A stretch of DNA of 33,661 nucleotides from Clostridia bacterium (GCA_024693105.1 JAILLO010000075.1:1-33661); one strand, 5' to 3'; positions 1 through 8,417 are shown, counted from the stretch's first letter. Numbers and translations are program-made. Notes: generated by a model not told the origin, from the letters alone.

Positions 1-210
1 GCCAAAAATGCGGAAATCTTCACGACCTCTGTTGACAGTGCGGCAGTTTATGTGAATGCTTCCACAAGATTTACAGACGGAGGCTGCTTCGGACTCGGCT
101 GCGAAATGGGAATTTCAACCCAGAAGCTCCACGCAAGAGGACCGATGGGGCTTGAAGAACTTACAAGCTACAAGTATGTGATAACAGGCGACGGACATAT
201 AAGGGAGTAG
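1..210 (+). CDS. proA: Glutamate-5-semialdehyde dehydrogenase, C-terminal end (partial)
   Basis: The window opens inside this gene; 69 C-terminal codons are present in frame 1, ending in TAG at 208-210. The visible protein carries the conserved ProA tail: the [18 protein letters not shown] stretch, then [18 protein letters not shown] and a final [12 protein letters not shown]. ProA reduces gamma-glutamyl phosphate with NADPH to glutamate-5-semialdehyde, the second step of proline synthesis in the cytoplasm. The gene lies 9 bp upstream of proB, so the two are probably one transcript. The order proA-proB is the reverse of the common proB-proA order. The catalytic cysteine region lies outside the window, so nothing can be said about activity. 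Confidence 0.95.
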   Translation, partial: AKNAEIFTTSVDSAAVYVNASTRFTDGGCFGLGCEMGISTQKLHARGPMGLEELTSYKYVITGDGHIRE

Positions 211-219
211 GAAAAGAGA

Positions 220-987
220 ATGAGAACAGTTATTAAAATCGGAACATCAACGCTTGCATATGCGGGCGGACATCTGAATATCAGAAGGGTTGAGCTTCTT
301 TGCAAAATCATAAGCGACCTTAAAAATTCGGGAATGGAAGTAATTCTGGTAAGCTCAGGCGCAATAGGCATGGGCTGCGGTAAGCTGAAGTTTTCTTCGC
401 GGCCGTCAGATATGCCGAGCAAGCAGGCAGCGGCGGCAGTCGGGCAGTGTGAGCTTATGTATGTATATGACAAGCTTTTTTCCGAATACAATCATACTGT
501 TGCGCAGATGCTCATAACGGCGTCCGACGTGGAAAATGAGGACCGCCGCAGGAATTTTACAAATACGCTCAACAGGCTGCTTGAGCTTGGAGTGATTCCG
601 ATCATAAACGAAAACGACACAATAGCAACCGACGAAATTGTAATCGGTGACAACGATACGCTTGCTGCAACGGTTTCGAGCAATATCAAGGCAGATCTTC
701 TGCTGCTCCTTTCCGATATTGACGGCCTTTATACGGCCGATCCGCACAAGTCAAAGGATGCAAAGCTGATTCATGAGGTCAGGGAGCTTACAGATGAGAT
801 CCTTTCGCTTGGAGGAGGCGCAGGTTCGAGTCTTGGAAGCGGCGGCATGAAGACAAAGCTTGATGCAGCGGCAATATGTATGAAAAGCGGCTGCGATATG
901 GTGATAATAAACGGCAGCAAACCGGAGCTTTTGTACCGGATTGCAGACGGTGAAGCGGCCGGCACCAGATTTTTTGCGGTAAAGTAA
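220..987 (+). CDS. proB: Glutamate 5-kinase, short form without PUA domain
   Basis: Phosphorylates L-glutamate to gamma-glutamyl phosphate, the first committed step of proline synthesis. The 255-residue protein is a single amino-acid-kinase domain: an N-terminal KIGTSTL phosphate-binding loop (residues 6-12), VSSGAIGMG (about 45-53), INENDT (about 129-134), LLLLSDIDGLYTADP and a GSGGMKTKLDAA motif near 210. The E. coli enzyme has about 367 residues because of a C-terminal PUA domain, which is absent here; PUA-less ProB proteins are known in several Firmicutes. ATG at 220 is preceded by a modest purine-rich site (GGAAAAGAG) that overlaps the proA stop. It is co-directional with proA and proC. 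Confidence 0.95.
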   Translation: MRTVIKIGTSTLAYAGGHLNIRRVELLCKIISDLKNSGMEVILVSSGAIGMGCGKLKFSSRPSDMPSKQAAAAVGQCELMYVYDKLFSEYNHTVAQMLITASDVENEDRRRNFTNTLNRLLELGVIPIINENDTIATDEIVIGDNDTLAATVSSNIKADLLLLLSDIDGLYTADPHKSKDAKLIHEVRELTDEILSLGGGAGSSLGSGGMKTKLDAAAICMKSGCDMVIINGSKPELLYRIADGEAAGTRFFAVK

Positions 988-1060
988 AACCGACGGGTGA
1001 AAACTTACAAGGCGGGCTTTGGAATTACAGCCTGAAAGGCATTTGAACGAGGAGGTAGTC

Positions 1061-1882
1061 ATGAAATACGGATTTATAGGATGCGGAAATATGGGCGGCG
1101 CTCTTGCGCGCTGCGTTGCGAAGGAAGCCGGAAAAAAAGGCGGTGGAGATGAAATTCTTCTGAACAACAAAACAGCCTCAAAGGCAGAAGCTCTTGCAAA
1201 AGAAATTTCTGCGGACTGCACTGCAAACTGCACGGATATCAGAACTCTGGCAAAGACAAGCGATTATATTTTTCTGGGAGTTAAACCGCAGTTTATGGAA
1301 GATATGCTTGAAGAAATCGAAGATGTGCTTGCAGAAAGAAGGGAGCGTTTTGTTCTTGTAAGTATGGCGGCGGGACTTTCAACCGACAAGATACTTAAAA
1401 TGGCGGGTGTGCCTAAATGCCCGATAATAAGAATTATGCCGAATCTTGCGGTTTCCGCAGGTGAGGGAATGACGCTTTACTGCTCCAAAAATTGCAGTGA
1501 AGAGGAGACAGCTGCCTTTCTTGAAATAATGAATTGCTCCGGAAAGCTTGCGCAGCTTCCCGAAAATCTGATTGATGCGGGAAGTGCCGTATCAGGATGC
1601 GGGCCGGCATTTGTATTTATGTTTATTGAAGCTCTTGCGGACGGCGGAGTCGCATGCGGACTTCCAAGAGACCGCGCCCAGCTTCTTGCCGCACAGACAC
1701 TTCTTGGCTCTGCGAAGCTTCTTCTTGAAAGCGGAAAGCACCCCGGACAGCTCAAGGATAATGTCTGCAGTCCGGCAGGGACTACTATTGAAGGCGTTCT
1801 TGCGCTTGAAAACGGCGGATTCAGGTCGCTTGCGCAGGATGCCGTAATTGCCGCATATAACAGAACACTGGAACTAAAGTAG
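1061..1882 (+). CDS. proC: Pyrroline-5-carboxylate reductase
   Basis: Last step of proline synthesis: NAD(P)H-dependent reduction of 1-pyrroline-5-carboxylate. The 273-residue protein has the N-terminal Rossmann motif GFIGCGNMG (residues 4-12), a VSMAAG segment, and the C-terminal dimerisation domain with SGCGPAF and the CSPAGTTIEG motif that binds substrate. ATG 1061 is chosen because a clear GGAGG lies at 1051-1055 with normal spacing; an in-frame TTG at 1019 would add 14 residues that have no ribosome site and are foreign to the family. The 73-bp gap after proB holds no evident terminator, so the proline genes probably form one operon. Length and motifs are normal. Confidence 0.96.
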   Translation: MKYGFIGCGNMGGALARCVAKEAGKKGGGDEILLNNKTASKAEALAKEISADCTANCTDIRTLAKTSDYIFLGVKPQFMEDMLEEIEDVLAERRERFVLVSMAAGLSTDKILKMAGVPKCPIIRIMPNLAVSAGEGMTLYCSKNCSEEETAAFLEIMNCSGKLAQLPENLIDAGSAVSGCGPAFVFMFIEALADGGVACGLPRDRAQLLAAQTLLGSAKLLLESGKHPGQLKDNVCSPAGTTIEGVLALENGGFRSLAQDAVIAAYNRTLELK

Positions 1883-1952
1883 CAATGCCGAAGCGCGCAT
1901 AAAAGCGCACATAAAAATAAAAGCGGAAAAAAGCCCGGGGAGGAAATTAAAA

Positions 1953-2225
1953 ATGACTGAGGCTGCAGCAAAAGCCATGGCGGGAGAGAAAGCCGAAAAA
2001 ACAACAGAAATCAAAACAGAAATTAAAAGGGGAAAGTATCGTCATTACAAAGGAAACGAATATGAAGTGCTTGGCATGGCAAAGCACAGCGAGACGCTTG
2101 AAGACCTTGTAATTTACAGGGCTCTTTACGGCAATCACAGTTTGTGGGCGCGGCCTGCAGTTATGTGGAACGAAAAAGTTACAGTAAACGGGAAAGAAGT
2201 TAAGAGATTTGAGTTTATTGAATAA
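1953..2225 (+). CDS. DUF1653 family protein
   Basis: Ninety residues. From residue 26 on it matches the DUF1653 pattern (GKYRHYKGNEYEVLG, AKHSETLEDLVIYRALYG, WARP..MW, then a final RFEFIE), a small domain of unknown function common in bacteria. The first 25 residues are an Ala/Lys/Glu-rich, probably flexible, tail. A strong GGGGAGG site lies at 1937-1943, 9 nt before ATG. It sits 70 bp after proC and 10 bp before the amidohydrolase gene, so it is probably co-transcribed with both. No catalytic residues can be assigned. The family assignment is confident; the function is unknown. Confidence 0.85.
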   Translation: MTEAAAKAMAGEKAEKTTEIKTEIKRGKYRHYKGNEYEVLGMAKHSETLEDLVIYRALYGNHSLWARPAVMWNEKVTVNGKEVKRFEFIE

Positions 2226-2235
2226 GAGGTAAAAT

Positions 2236-3597
2236 ATGCAGGATATTCTGCTGATTGGGGGAAAGTACCCCGATTTTGAAAAGAGAGAATTTGTACAGGC
2301 AAATGTTGCCGTCAAGGACGGAAAAATCACTTATATAGGGGCAGATGAGCCGGCGGCGGCGGAAAAGATCGACTGTAGCGGCAAAGTCATTTCTCCCGGA
2401 TTTATAGATATTCATATGCACGAAGAAAATGTTTCGGAGGGTGACAAATGGGTAATTGCCGAAATGATGCTGAAGCAGGGAGTTACATTTGCGCTTGGCG
2501 GAAACTGCGGAGTTATGAGGCAGCCGGCAGCCGAATTTAAGGAAATGATTAAAAGGACCGGCGGATGTCCGATAAACTACGGACTTTTGTCGGGATATAA
2601 TTATTACAGGAACAATGTTCTTGGGATAGACCATGATGAACCGGCCTCAAAGGAAGACCGTGACAAAATCGCCGGATATATGCGAAAAGACATCGAAGAG
2701 GGGGCTTTTGGGATTTCGTTTGGGATTGAGTACGATCCCGGAATTACGACAGAAGAAATGAAATACGCAATGCAGTTTCAAGGGGACGGGGATTTTCTTG
2801 TTTCGGCGCATTACCGCGGGGATGCCGCGAAGGCTCCTGAAGCTGTACGTGAGATGATAGAGCTCCAAAATGCGACAGGCAAGAAATTTCAGATTTCACA
2901 TCTTTCGTCGTGCTCTGCAATGGGTCAGATGGATGAAGTTCTGGAAATGATAGAAAAGGCGGCAGGGGAAAATCCGCGCCTTGATTTTGACACATATCCT
3001 TATAATGCTTTTTCGACAATGATGGGCTCTGAGGTTTTTCAGGATGGCTGTCTGCAGGGCTGGGGTAAGGATTATAATGACGTGCTTCTTACTGAACCGC
3101 CATACGAAAATGTGCTCTGCACAAAGGAGATTTTTGATGATGCGAGAAAGAATTATCCCGATATGCTTGCGGTTGTTTTTGCGATGAATGAAGATGAAAT
3201 TGCAGCAGCGGTTTCACACAGGCTCGGCATGGTTGCAAGTGACGGAATTATCAGCAACGGAAAAGGTCATCCGCGGGCTGCGGGAACGTTTCCGCGTTTT
3301 CTCGGAAAATATGTAAGAGAAGAAAAAAGGCTCACGCTTATGGAAGCTCTTGAAAAAATCACGCTTCGGCCGGCAACGCGCCTTGGCATGGAAAATTTCA
3401 AAGGCGTTATCAAAGAGGGCGCCGATGCGGACATCACGGTATTTGATCCTGAGACGATTCTTGACGGTCCGACTTTTGAAGATATAAATATCGAAAACAG
3501 AGGAATCGACTGTGTAATTGTCGGCGGCAGAGTAAGCCTTTTTGAAGGAAAGCCGACAGGAGTTCTTGCGGGAAGATTTGTGAGGAAAAGCAAGTAA
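2236..3597 (+). CDS. N-acyl-D-amino-acid deacylase-like amidohydrolase
   Basis: A 453-residue amidohydrolase of the D-aminoacylase branch, which removes the acyl group from N-acyl-D-amino acids with bound zinc. Expected ligands are visible: H60 and H62 in PGFIDIHMH, C91 in GGNCGV (the cysteine ligand typical of this branch), H192 in SAHYRGD, H222 in QISHLSS and D336 in ASDG. The C-terminal GADADITVFDP and NGxxV-like barrel-sandwich segment is also present. An AGAGGT ribosome site lies 5 nt before the ATG. It is the last gene of the proline cluster and is followed by a terminator. The exact substrate cannot be read from sequence; a dipeptidase or D-glutamate deacylase role is also possible. 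Confidence 0.85.
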   Translation: MQDILLIGGKYPDFEKREFVQANVAVKDGKITYIGADEPAAAEKIDCSGKVISPGFIDIHMHEENVSEGDKWVIAEMMLKQGVTFALGGNCGVMRQPAAEFKEMIKRTGGCPINYGLLSGYNYYRNNVLGIDHDEPASKEDRDKIAGYMRKDIEEGAFGISFGIEYDPGITTEEMKYAMQFQGDGDFLVSAHYRGDAAKAPEAVREMIELQNATGKKFQISHLSSCSAMGQMDEVLEMIEKAAGENPRLDFDTYPYNAFSTMMGSEVFQDGCLQGWGKDYNDVLLTEPPYENVLCTKEIFDDARKNYPDMLAVVFAMNEDEIAAAVSHRLGMVASDGIISNGKGHPRAAGTFPRFLGKYVREEKRLTLMEALEKITLRPATRLGMENFKGVIKEGADADITVFDPETILDGPTFEDINIENRGIDCVIVGGRVSLFEGKPTGVLAGRFVRKSK

Positions 3598-3623
3598 AAA
3601 AGTAGTAATTGTTGCAGTTTTAG

Positions 3624-3655
3624 ATGCCCATGGTTTTTATCGTGGGCATTTGTTA
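3624..3655 (+). terminator. Rho-independent terminator after the pro/amidohydrolase operon
   Basis: ATGCCCA (3624-3630) pairs with TGGGCAT (3643-3649), and the stem can extend inward by a T-G and a G-C pair. A short T-rich run (TTTGTT) follows. It lies 27 bp after the stop of the amidohydrolase gene. Confidence 0.65.
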
Positions 3656-3751
3656 TATAAGCAAAACAAGGGAAGGGAACTTTCAAGTTTATAGAATGGC
3701 AATTTGGAGCCGCAACTACCCGAAATGTATGTAATAAATAGGAATAATAAG

Positions 3752-3780
3752 TTGACATAGGGCACAATAAGAACTAATAT
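3752..3780 (+). promoter_or_regulatory. Sigma-A type promoter for the DUF2812-like gene
   Basis: A perfect TTGACA (3752-3757) is followed after 17 bp by TAATAT (3775-3780). The predicted start near 3787 gives a leader of about 55 nt before the ATG at 3842. The surrounding DNA (3656-3841) is AT-rich and holds no other gene. Confidence 0.65.
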
Positions 3781-3841
3781 GGATTCGTAGAGAAGATGGA
3801 TACTCATTTTGTAAAGACGTGTTTTGGTTAGGGTGGGAATA

Positions 3842-4465
3842 ATGTCAGAAGTGATAAAGTGTAAATTGCCGTTCAGAAAACTGCAACTTTCGGAAATTAT
3901 TAGATGGCTGCAGGAAAAGGATGCTGAAGGGTGGACTTTGACTGAATTGCGCGGAAGCAAAGCAGTATTTGCGAGAGACGAAATCCGACATGATTATTTC
4001 TTTATAAAGCGTAAAGATTATCAAGACAATAAAGAAATAATGGAATCCAAGCATTCAATGCTTGCCGGGTGGAATTGCTATCTGGAATTGGTTTCGGTAG
4101 AAAACGGAAGGGGAAATGATTTTGCGGATTTGCAAATCGTTTCGCTGCCATCAAGGATTAGAACTGAAGAAATTCTGATGGAGATTCCGTTGATATTATT
4201 TATAGTGTATTTTACATATGAGCTATGTAAAAAGTACAAGCTCACGGGCAATGAGTCGATATTTTTTGATTTAATGCCTTATGGAGCAGTATTTTTTGAA
4301 ATGCTATATATTGTATCGCTTTATATGGTCATTGGACTTGCAATACTAAACCGTATGCCTCTTTTTTTCGGAAAAGTTTACAAGGTAATGAATCAAGCGT
4401 TTTTTGTATTTTTAGGAATTTTTATAATGCTGCAGGCGATGCTCTTTGCACAAAAGATTATGTAA
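3842..4465 (+). CDS. DUF2812-like membrane protein
   Basis: A 207-residue protein with a soluble N-terminal part and hydrophobic C-terminal half. The N-terminal pattern (IRWLQEKDAEGWTL, then a KAVFARDE...YFF stretch) resembles DUF2812, a domain found in Firmicutes proteins often encoded near PadR regulators; no such regulator is present here. Likely membrane segments lie at about residues 110-130, 145-170 and 182-203. ATG 3842 is chosen because of GGGTGGGA at 3831-3838; an in-frame TTG at 3824 lacks a ribosome site. It has its own promoter and terminator, and its codon use is visibly more AT-rich than the neighbours, which may mean transfer. Function unknown. Confidence 0.6.
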   Translation: MSEVIKCKLPFRKLQLSEIIRWLQEKDAEGWTLTELRGSKAVFARDEIRHDYFFIKRKDYQDNKEIMESKHSMLAGWNCYLELVSVENGRGNDFADLQIVSLPSRIRTEEILMEIPLILFIVYFTYELCKKYKLTGNESIFFDLMPYGAVFFEMLYIVSLYMVIGLAILNRMPLFFGKVYKVMNQAFFVFLGIFIMLQAMLFAQKIM

Positions 4466-4490
4466 TAACGACGATAGATGTCAACAAAAG

Positions 4491-4527
4491 ACAGAGGTTT
4501 TGGATGCAAATCCAAAACCTCTGTTTT
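4491..4527. terminator. Bidirectional terminator between convergent genes
   Basis: A perfect 15-bp stem (4491-4505 with 4510-4524) closes a GCAA tetraloop. T-rich runs follow on both strands: TTTT after the stem on the plus strand and CTTTTG on the minus strand. It stands between the convergent DUF2812-like and EamA-like genes and can serve both. The DNA from 4528 to 4602 shows nothing else. Confidence 0.85.
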
Positions 4528-4602
4528 ATATAGGTCGGAGTAATTATCGAATTAAAACAGTCGCCTCGCAACGATATTTCGAAGATGTGGCAAGCTTAAA
4601 CC

Positions 4603-5031
4603 TCAAGATGCCTTGTTTATGAAAATAAGGCCTCCGATGCAGAGGACAATTCCGATGATCTGGTTCATGCCGATATGTTCCTTGAAAAAGAGAAGTCCTA
4701 CAACAATAAGAACAACAGCAAGCGCAATATTACATACCAAAGAACCGAGGCTGATATTCCAGCCTGCACGGTAGAGGAAAATAAAACCTACTTCAAGGCC
4801 GACGATAGCAAGGCCAAGAGCAAAAGGCGCCCAGTTTGTTTCTTTAAGCTGTCCGACAAAATCCTTTGTCGGGCTCGTAGCAAAAAATAAAGCCAGCGCA
4901 AAAACAGCACCTACAAGGTAGGTAATTACAAGGCTTGCAAATGCATTGAGCTGTCCGGGTACCGACTTTGAACAGATATGATAAAGTGTATTTGCTCCAA
5001 CAACAAGAATAACCGGAAAATAATAATTCAT
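4603..5031 (-). CDS. Small EamA/DMT-type membrane protein
   Basis: A 142-residue, very hydrophobic protein with about five membrane segments and a C-terminal IIGIVLCIGGLIFIN segment typical of one EamA repeat of the drug/metabolite transporter superfamily. Full-length members have ten segments in two repeats, so this is a half-size type that would need to pair with itself or a partner. The ATG at 5031 is preferred, with GGGTGAAA at 5037-5044; an in-frame TTG at 5046 adds five residues but has no ribosome site. It stands alone between two terminators. The transported substrate cannot be inferred. Confidence 0.75.
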   Translation of the reverse strand: MNYYFPVILVVGANTLYHICSKSVPGQLNAFASLVITYLVGAVFALALFFATSPTKDFVGQLKETNWAPFALGLAIVGLEVGFIFLYRAGWNISLGSLVCNIALAVVLIVVGLLFFKEHIGMNQIIGIVLCIGGLIFINKAS

Positions 5032-5064
5032 GATAATTTCACCCAACTTTCGCTATGATTTTTA

Positions 5065-5110
5065 AACGGATTTTTTGAAAAATCCGTTGTGACAATATGC
5101 GCATATTATA
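5065..5110 (-). promoter_or_regulatory. Promoter -10, overlapping palindrome and leader hairpin of the EamA-like gene
   Basis: On the minus strand a TATAAT (5105-5110) overlaps a perfect 14-bp palindrome, AATATGCGCATATT (5094-5107), which would cover the transcription start. No convincing -35 is visible; its place is taken by the terminator stem of the upstream gene. Just downstream, an 11-bp inverted repeat (5065-5075 with 5078-5088) could form a leader hairpin. A repressor site is a reasonable inference but unproven. Confidence 0.4.
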
Positions 5111-5117
5111 TCACATA

Positions 5118-5151
5118 TAAAAACATCGGGAAAGCAGTTTGCCTTCCCGAT
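5118..5151 (-). terminator. Terminator of the YknXYZ-like export operon
   Basis: On the minus strand an 11-bp stem with one G-U pair (arms 5141-5151 and 5125-5135, 5-nt loop) is followed by GTTTTTAT. It lies about 40 bp after the permease stop. Confidence 0.8.
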
Positions 5152-5191
5152 AAAAACAGATTTTGTTGTTTTGCCTGTAACCCACAAAAGT

Positions 5192-6433
5192 TTACTCGAA
5201 GCGCAGAGCTTCTATAGGATCAAGTTTTGCTGCTTTCTTTGCAGGGAAAAGGCCGAAGAAAAGTCCGACACCCGCAGAGAAAAGTACCGCAATTATAATG
5301 GTCAGAGGTTCTATCACAAGCGACATGTGTATGCCTTGCGTGCCTGCGACAATCATGCCGATTTTTCCGATTCCGATTCCAAAGAGCGTACCGATGCCGC
5401 CCCCTATAACCGAAAGAATCATTGCTTCAATAAGGAACTGTGTAAGAATATCCTTTGTCCGTGCGCCGAGAGATTTTCTGATACCGATTTCGCGTGTTCT
5501 TTCTGTTACGGATACAAGCATGATATTCATAATGCCGATGCCGCCTACAAGAAGTGAAATTGCGGCGATCGCACCGATGGCAATCGACAGAATTCCAAGT
5601 ACTTTGTTTATCATTTCCATCTGGCTTTCGGCGCTCTCGAATGTGTAAAAACCTTCGTCCTTGCCTTTTACGTTTTCAAGATATCCGGTAAAGCTTTTCC
5701 CCTGAGCCGCGATATCTGTATCCGGGTCGCAGTAAATCTCTATATAATTAAAATATTCTTCTCCCGCAGGAAGTACGGTGGAATAAGGCATATAGCACTT
5801 ATATGTATTCGAAGTTGCAAGACCTGCAAATGCTGATTCTTTCTCTTCGAAAACACCGATAACCGTTGCATCGGTCTGCTCTCCGTTCAAAGTTACCGGA
5901 ACTTCTTTTTTCAGGGCAGCATCTTTGGAGCCAAAGAGTCTTACGGCCATTTTGTCCTGTATTACAATAACATTTTTCCGTCCCCTTATGTCACTGTCCA
6001 ATATCATTCTTCCCGACTGCATGAGAAGCGTTTTGTTGTAATCGTCATAATTCGCACCTACTCCGAGAATGCTCAGATTTGCATCTGTCCTTCCTACCTT
6101 TGTGGCGGACGAACCGCTTACATAAGGAACGGCATATTTGATCATCTCAGGAAATCTGGCTTTTAGCGCGTTGATGTCTTCCGAAGTAAAGAAATCATTC
6201 ATTGAAAAGTCATCTGTATTCATCATTTCCCAGTTTGGCATGATATAAAGATATGAACTTCCCATGGCTTCAAATTCGGCCGTAACGGCGCCTTTTGCCG
6301 AGGCACCGATTGAAGTGATTGCGATTACGGAGCTGATGCCTATAATTATGCCGAGCATAGTCAGAAAAGAACGCATTTTGTTTGTCTTGATTGCCGTCAG
6401 AGCAAGATTTACGTTTTCTAAAAAGAGCATCAT
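5192..6433 (-). CDS. ABC transporter permease, MacB/YknZ type
   Basis: A 413-residue permease of the FtsX/MacB family. It has one N-terminal membrane segment (about residues 20-42, with the typical LTMLGIIIGISSVIAI), a large extracytoplasmic MacB core domain (about 45-270), and three C-terminal membrane segments (about 279-305, 335-358, 375-397). Between the first two of these lies the ERTREIGIRKSLGA coupling motif at about 311-324, and the end is DPIEALRFE. It couples ATP hydrolysis to mechanical export or envelope stress responses in this family. The ATG overlaps the ATPase stop as ATGA, indicating translational coupling. Closest known type is B. subtilis YknZ; the substrate is unknown. Confidence 0.92.
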   Translation of the reverse strand: MMLFLENVNLALTAIKTNKMRSFLTMLGIIIGISSVIAITSIGASAKGAVTAEFEAMGSSYLYIMPNWEMMNTDDFSMNDFFTSEDINALKARFPEMIKYAVPYVSGSSATKVGRTDANLSILGVGANYDDYNKTLLMQSGRMILDSDIRGRKNVIVIQDKMAVRLFGSKDAALKKEVPVTLNGEQTDATVIGVFEEKESAFAGLATSNTYKCYMPYSTVLPAGEEYFNYIEIYCDPDTDIAAQGKSFTGYLENVKGKDEGFYTFESAESQMEMINKVLGILSIAIGAIAAISLLVGGIGIMNIMLVSVTERTREIGIRKSLGARTKDILTQFLIEAMILSVIGGGIGTLFGIGIGKIGMIVAGTQGIHMSLVIEPLTIIIAVLFSAGVGLFFGLFPAKKAAKLDPIEALRFE

Positions 6434-7158
6434 TTGCCGCTCACCTCCCCGTAAAAGCCCGAGGCCACGCCGCGCCCGGTCAGCTCGTCCTTTATGATAT
6501 TGCCGTCGCGGAAGGTAATTACACGGTCTGTGAATTCTGCTATATCAGGCTCGTGCGTTACGATAATTACGGTATTTCCGCGGTTTCGGTTGAGGTCTGT
6601 AAATATTTCCATGATTTCGACCGAGGACTTTGAATCGAGATTGCCGGTAGGCTCATCCGCAAGTATGATAGGAGGCTCATTTGCAAGAGCTCTTGCTATT
6701 GCAACTCTTTGCTTCTGACCGCCGGAAATTTCATTTGGCATGTGATTGTAGCGATCTCCGAGTCCGACATCTGTAAGCAGACTTATTGCCCTTTTTCTTC
6801 TTTCCTGCTTCGCAGTCCTGCCGTAAACCATGGGCAGCTCAACATTTTTGAGCGCGCTTGTACGCGGAATCAGATTGAAGGACTGAAAGACAAAGCCGAT
6901 TTTGCGGTTTCTGATATATGAAAGCTCATCATCTCTGAGTCTGCTGACATCTTCCCCGTCAAGGTAATAATTTCCCGAACTCGGTTTGTCCAGGCATCCG
7001 AGCACATTCATGAGGGTTGATTTTCCGGAGCCCGAAGCACCCATAATTGCGACAAATTCTCCCTGATGTATCGTAAGGTTCACACCTTTAAGCGCTTTTA
7101 CCTCAATATTTCCGTTTTTATATATTTTTTCGAGATTACAAACTTTAATTACTTCCAA
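6430..7158 (-). CDS. ABC transporter ATP-binding protein, MacB/LolD/YknY type
   Basis: A 242-residue ATPase with all motifs: Walker A GASGSGKST (residues 40-48), Q-loop Q92, signature ISGGQ (144-148), Walker B IILADEP (164-170) and the family-typical TGNLDS. It energises the permease encoded directly downstream, with which it overlaps by 4 bp. The start is a TTG at 7158: a GGTGG site lies just upstream at 7165-7169, and the N-terminus aligns with the family there. It begins 14 bp after the adaptor gene, so adaptor, ATPase and permease are one operon. Confidence 0.93.
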   Translation of the reverse strand: MEVIKVCNLEKIYKNGNIEVKALKGVNLTIHQGEFVAIMGASGSGKSTLMNVLGCLDKPSSGNYYLDGEDVSRLRDDELSYIRNRKIGFVFQSFNLIPRTSALKNVELPMVYGRTAKQERRKRAISLLTDVGLGDRYNHMPNEISGGQKQRVAIARALANEPPIILADEPTGNLDSKSSVEIMEIFTDLNRNRGNTVIIVTHEPDIAEFTDRVITFRDGNIIKDELTGRGVASGFYGEVSGK

Positions 7159-7172
7159 AGTGAACCACCGCC

Positions 7173-8417
7173 TTATTCTGCAATCTGCCCGGATGTATCA
7201 ATTTTCACCGTCATATTGTCGGTCATGTCCTGGGTAGGTGAAAGGACGACTTTGTCGCCTTCGTTCACTTTCTTTGTAATTACTTCGACGTTGAAGGCTG
7301 CTTCGACTCCCGTTTCAACAAATACTTTTTTGAGAGTATTGTCTTTTGAAACTGTGAAGATGCAGGTTTTTCCGGTTTGTGCGTCCTGCATAAGCGCTTC
7401 GGAAGGAACAACCAGAGTTTTTTCACTCTTTGCGACAAGAATACCCGCCTTTGCCGTAACGCCGGCTATAAGACCGGAATCCTGACTGTTTATCGAGATT
7501 GTCACAGGAATTACCATCTCGGTTGAATCAGCTTTTTTCTCGCCGGTCGGGGAAATTTTCGTAACTTCACCGCTCACGGTCTTGTCACCGAGCACTTGCG
7601 AAGAAATTTCAGCTGTCTGGCCCACTTTGATTTTGCTTATGTCGTATTCGCCTATTTTTACATTCATCTGAAGACGGTCAAGATTTTCAACAACAAACAT
7701 AGGCTGGCCGTCTGTATCGGAAGGGTTTCTTCCTACGGTCACATTTACTCTTGTCACTGTTCCCGAAATAGGGCTTTTGATTTTTGTGTTGTCAAGGCCG
7801 TCAAAGGAGCTTACCGTAATAGCTGCCTCCTCGTAAGCCGATTTTGCCGTAAGAACGTCATCCTTTGCAAGAGCGCCTTCATTATAAAGGGACAGTTTAG
7901 TATCATAAATCCTTTTTGCTTCGGAAGCCTGGAGCTGTGCCTTTCTGTAATCGTCAATAAGATTTCCGCTGTCAAGGACGGCAAGCACCTGGCCCTTTGA
8001 AACTCTGTCGCCTTCCGAAACGAGAATCTGTGTGATTTCGTAGTTTAAGGAAGAAGTGATTTCTGCTTTTTCCGAGCCCCCAACCTCGCCTTTTACATCT
8101 ATTATTTCTTCGACATCCCCGCGTGTGACTTCACCGACGCTTACGGCTGTCGCGCCGCCTGCTCCGCCGAGATTAAGCTTTGGAAGCAGGAATGCCGATG
8201 CGGCTCCGAGAATTACGGCCAGTGCGATAATTATGGCAAGGGCTTTTATGATATTTCTTCTTTTGCTGCGTGGCTTCTGCTGTTTTTTTGCCTTTTTTGC
8301 TTCTCTTTTGGAGTCTGCTTCGCTCAGCTTCTCTTCATATTTTTTGTAAAGATCCTCACGAACGAAAATTTTTTCGTTTCCGCTTGCGTTTTCCGAATTT
8401 TGATTTGTGTTTTCCAA
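7173..8417 (-). CDS. Membrane fusion (HlyD/MacA/YknX-like) adaptor of the ABC exporter
   Basis: A 414-residue adaptor. It has a charged cytoplasmic tail with a KKAKKQQKPRSKRR cluster, one membrane anchor at about residues 58-80 (IIKALAIIIALAVILGAASAF), a lipoyl/barrel-sandwich hybrid (GGSEKAEITSSLNYEI... and later SPISGTVTRV), a short coiled hairpin, and C-terminal beta-barrel domains. It links the permease to the outer wall or substrate. The best start is TTG at 8417, with AGGAGG at 8426-8431; an in-frame GTG at 8435 lies upstream of that site and has none of its own. It is the first gene of the three-gene export operon. Confidence 0.88.
   Translation of the reverse strand: MENTNQNSENASGNEKIFVREDLYKKYEEKLSEADSKREAKKAKKQQKPRSKRRNIIKALAIIIALAVILGAASAFLLPKLNLGGAGGATAVSVGEVTRGDVEEIIDVKGEVGGSEKAEITSSLNYEITQILVSEGDRVSKGQVLAVLDSGNLIDDYRKAQLQASEAKRIYDTKLSLYNEGALAKDDVLTAKSAYEEAAITVSSFDGLDNTKIKSPISGTVTRVNVTVGRNPSDTDGQPMFVVENLDRLQMNVKIGEYDISKIKVGQTAEISSQVLGDKTVSGEVTKISPTGEKKADSTEMVIPVTISINSQDSGLIAGVTAKAGILVAKSEKTLVVPSEALMQDAQTGKTCIFTVSKDNTLKKVFVETGVEAAFNVEVITKKVNEGDKVVLSPTQDMTDNMTVKIDTSGQIAE

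Noticed and set aside
1019-1060. Longer proC start at TTG 1019
   Set aside because: The 14 added residues have no ribosome site and lie outside the family domain; GGAGG at 1051-1055 points to ATG 1061.
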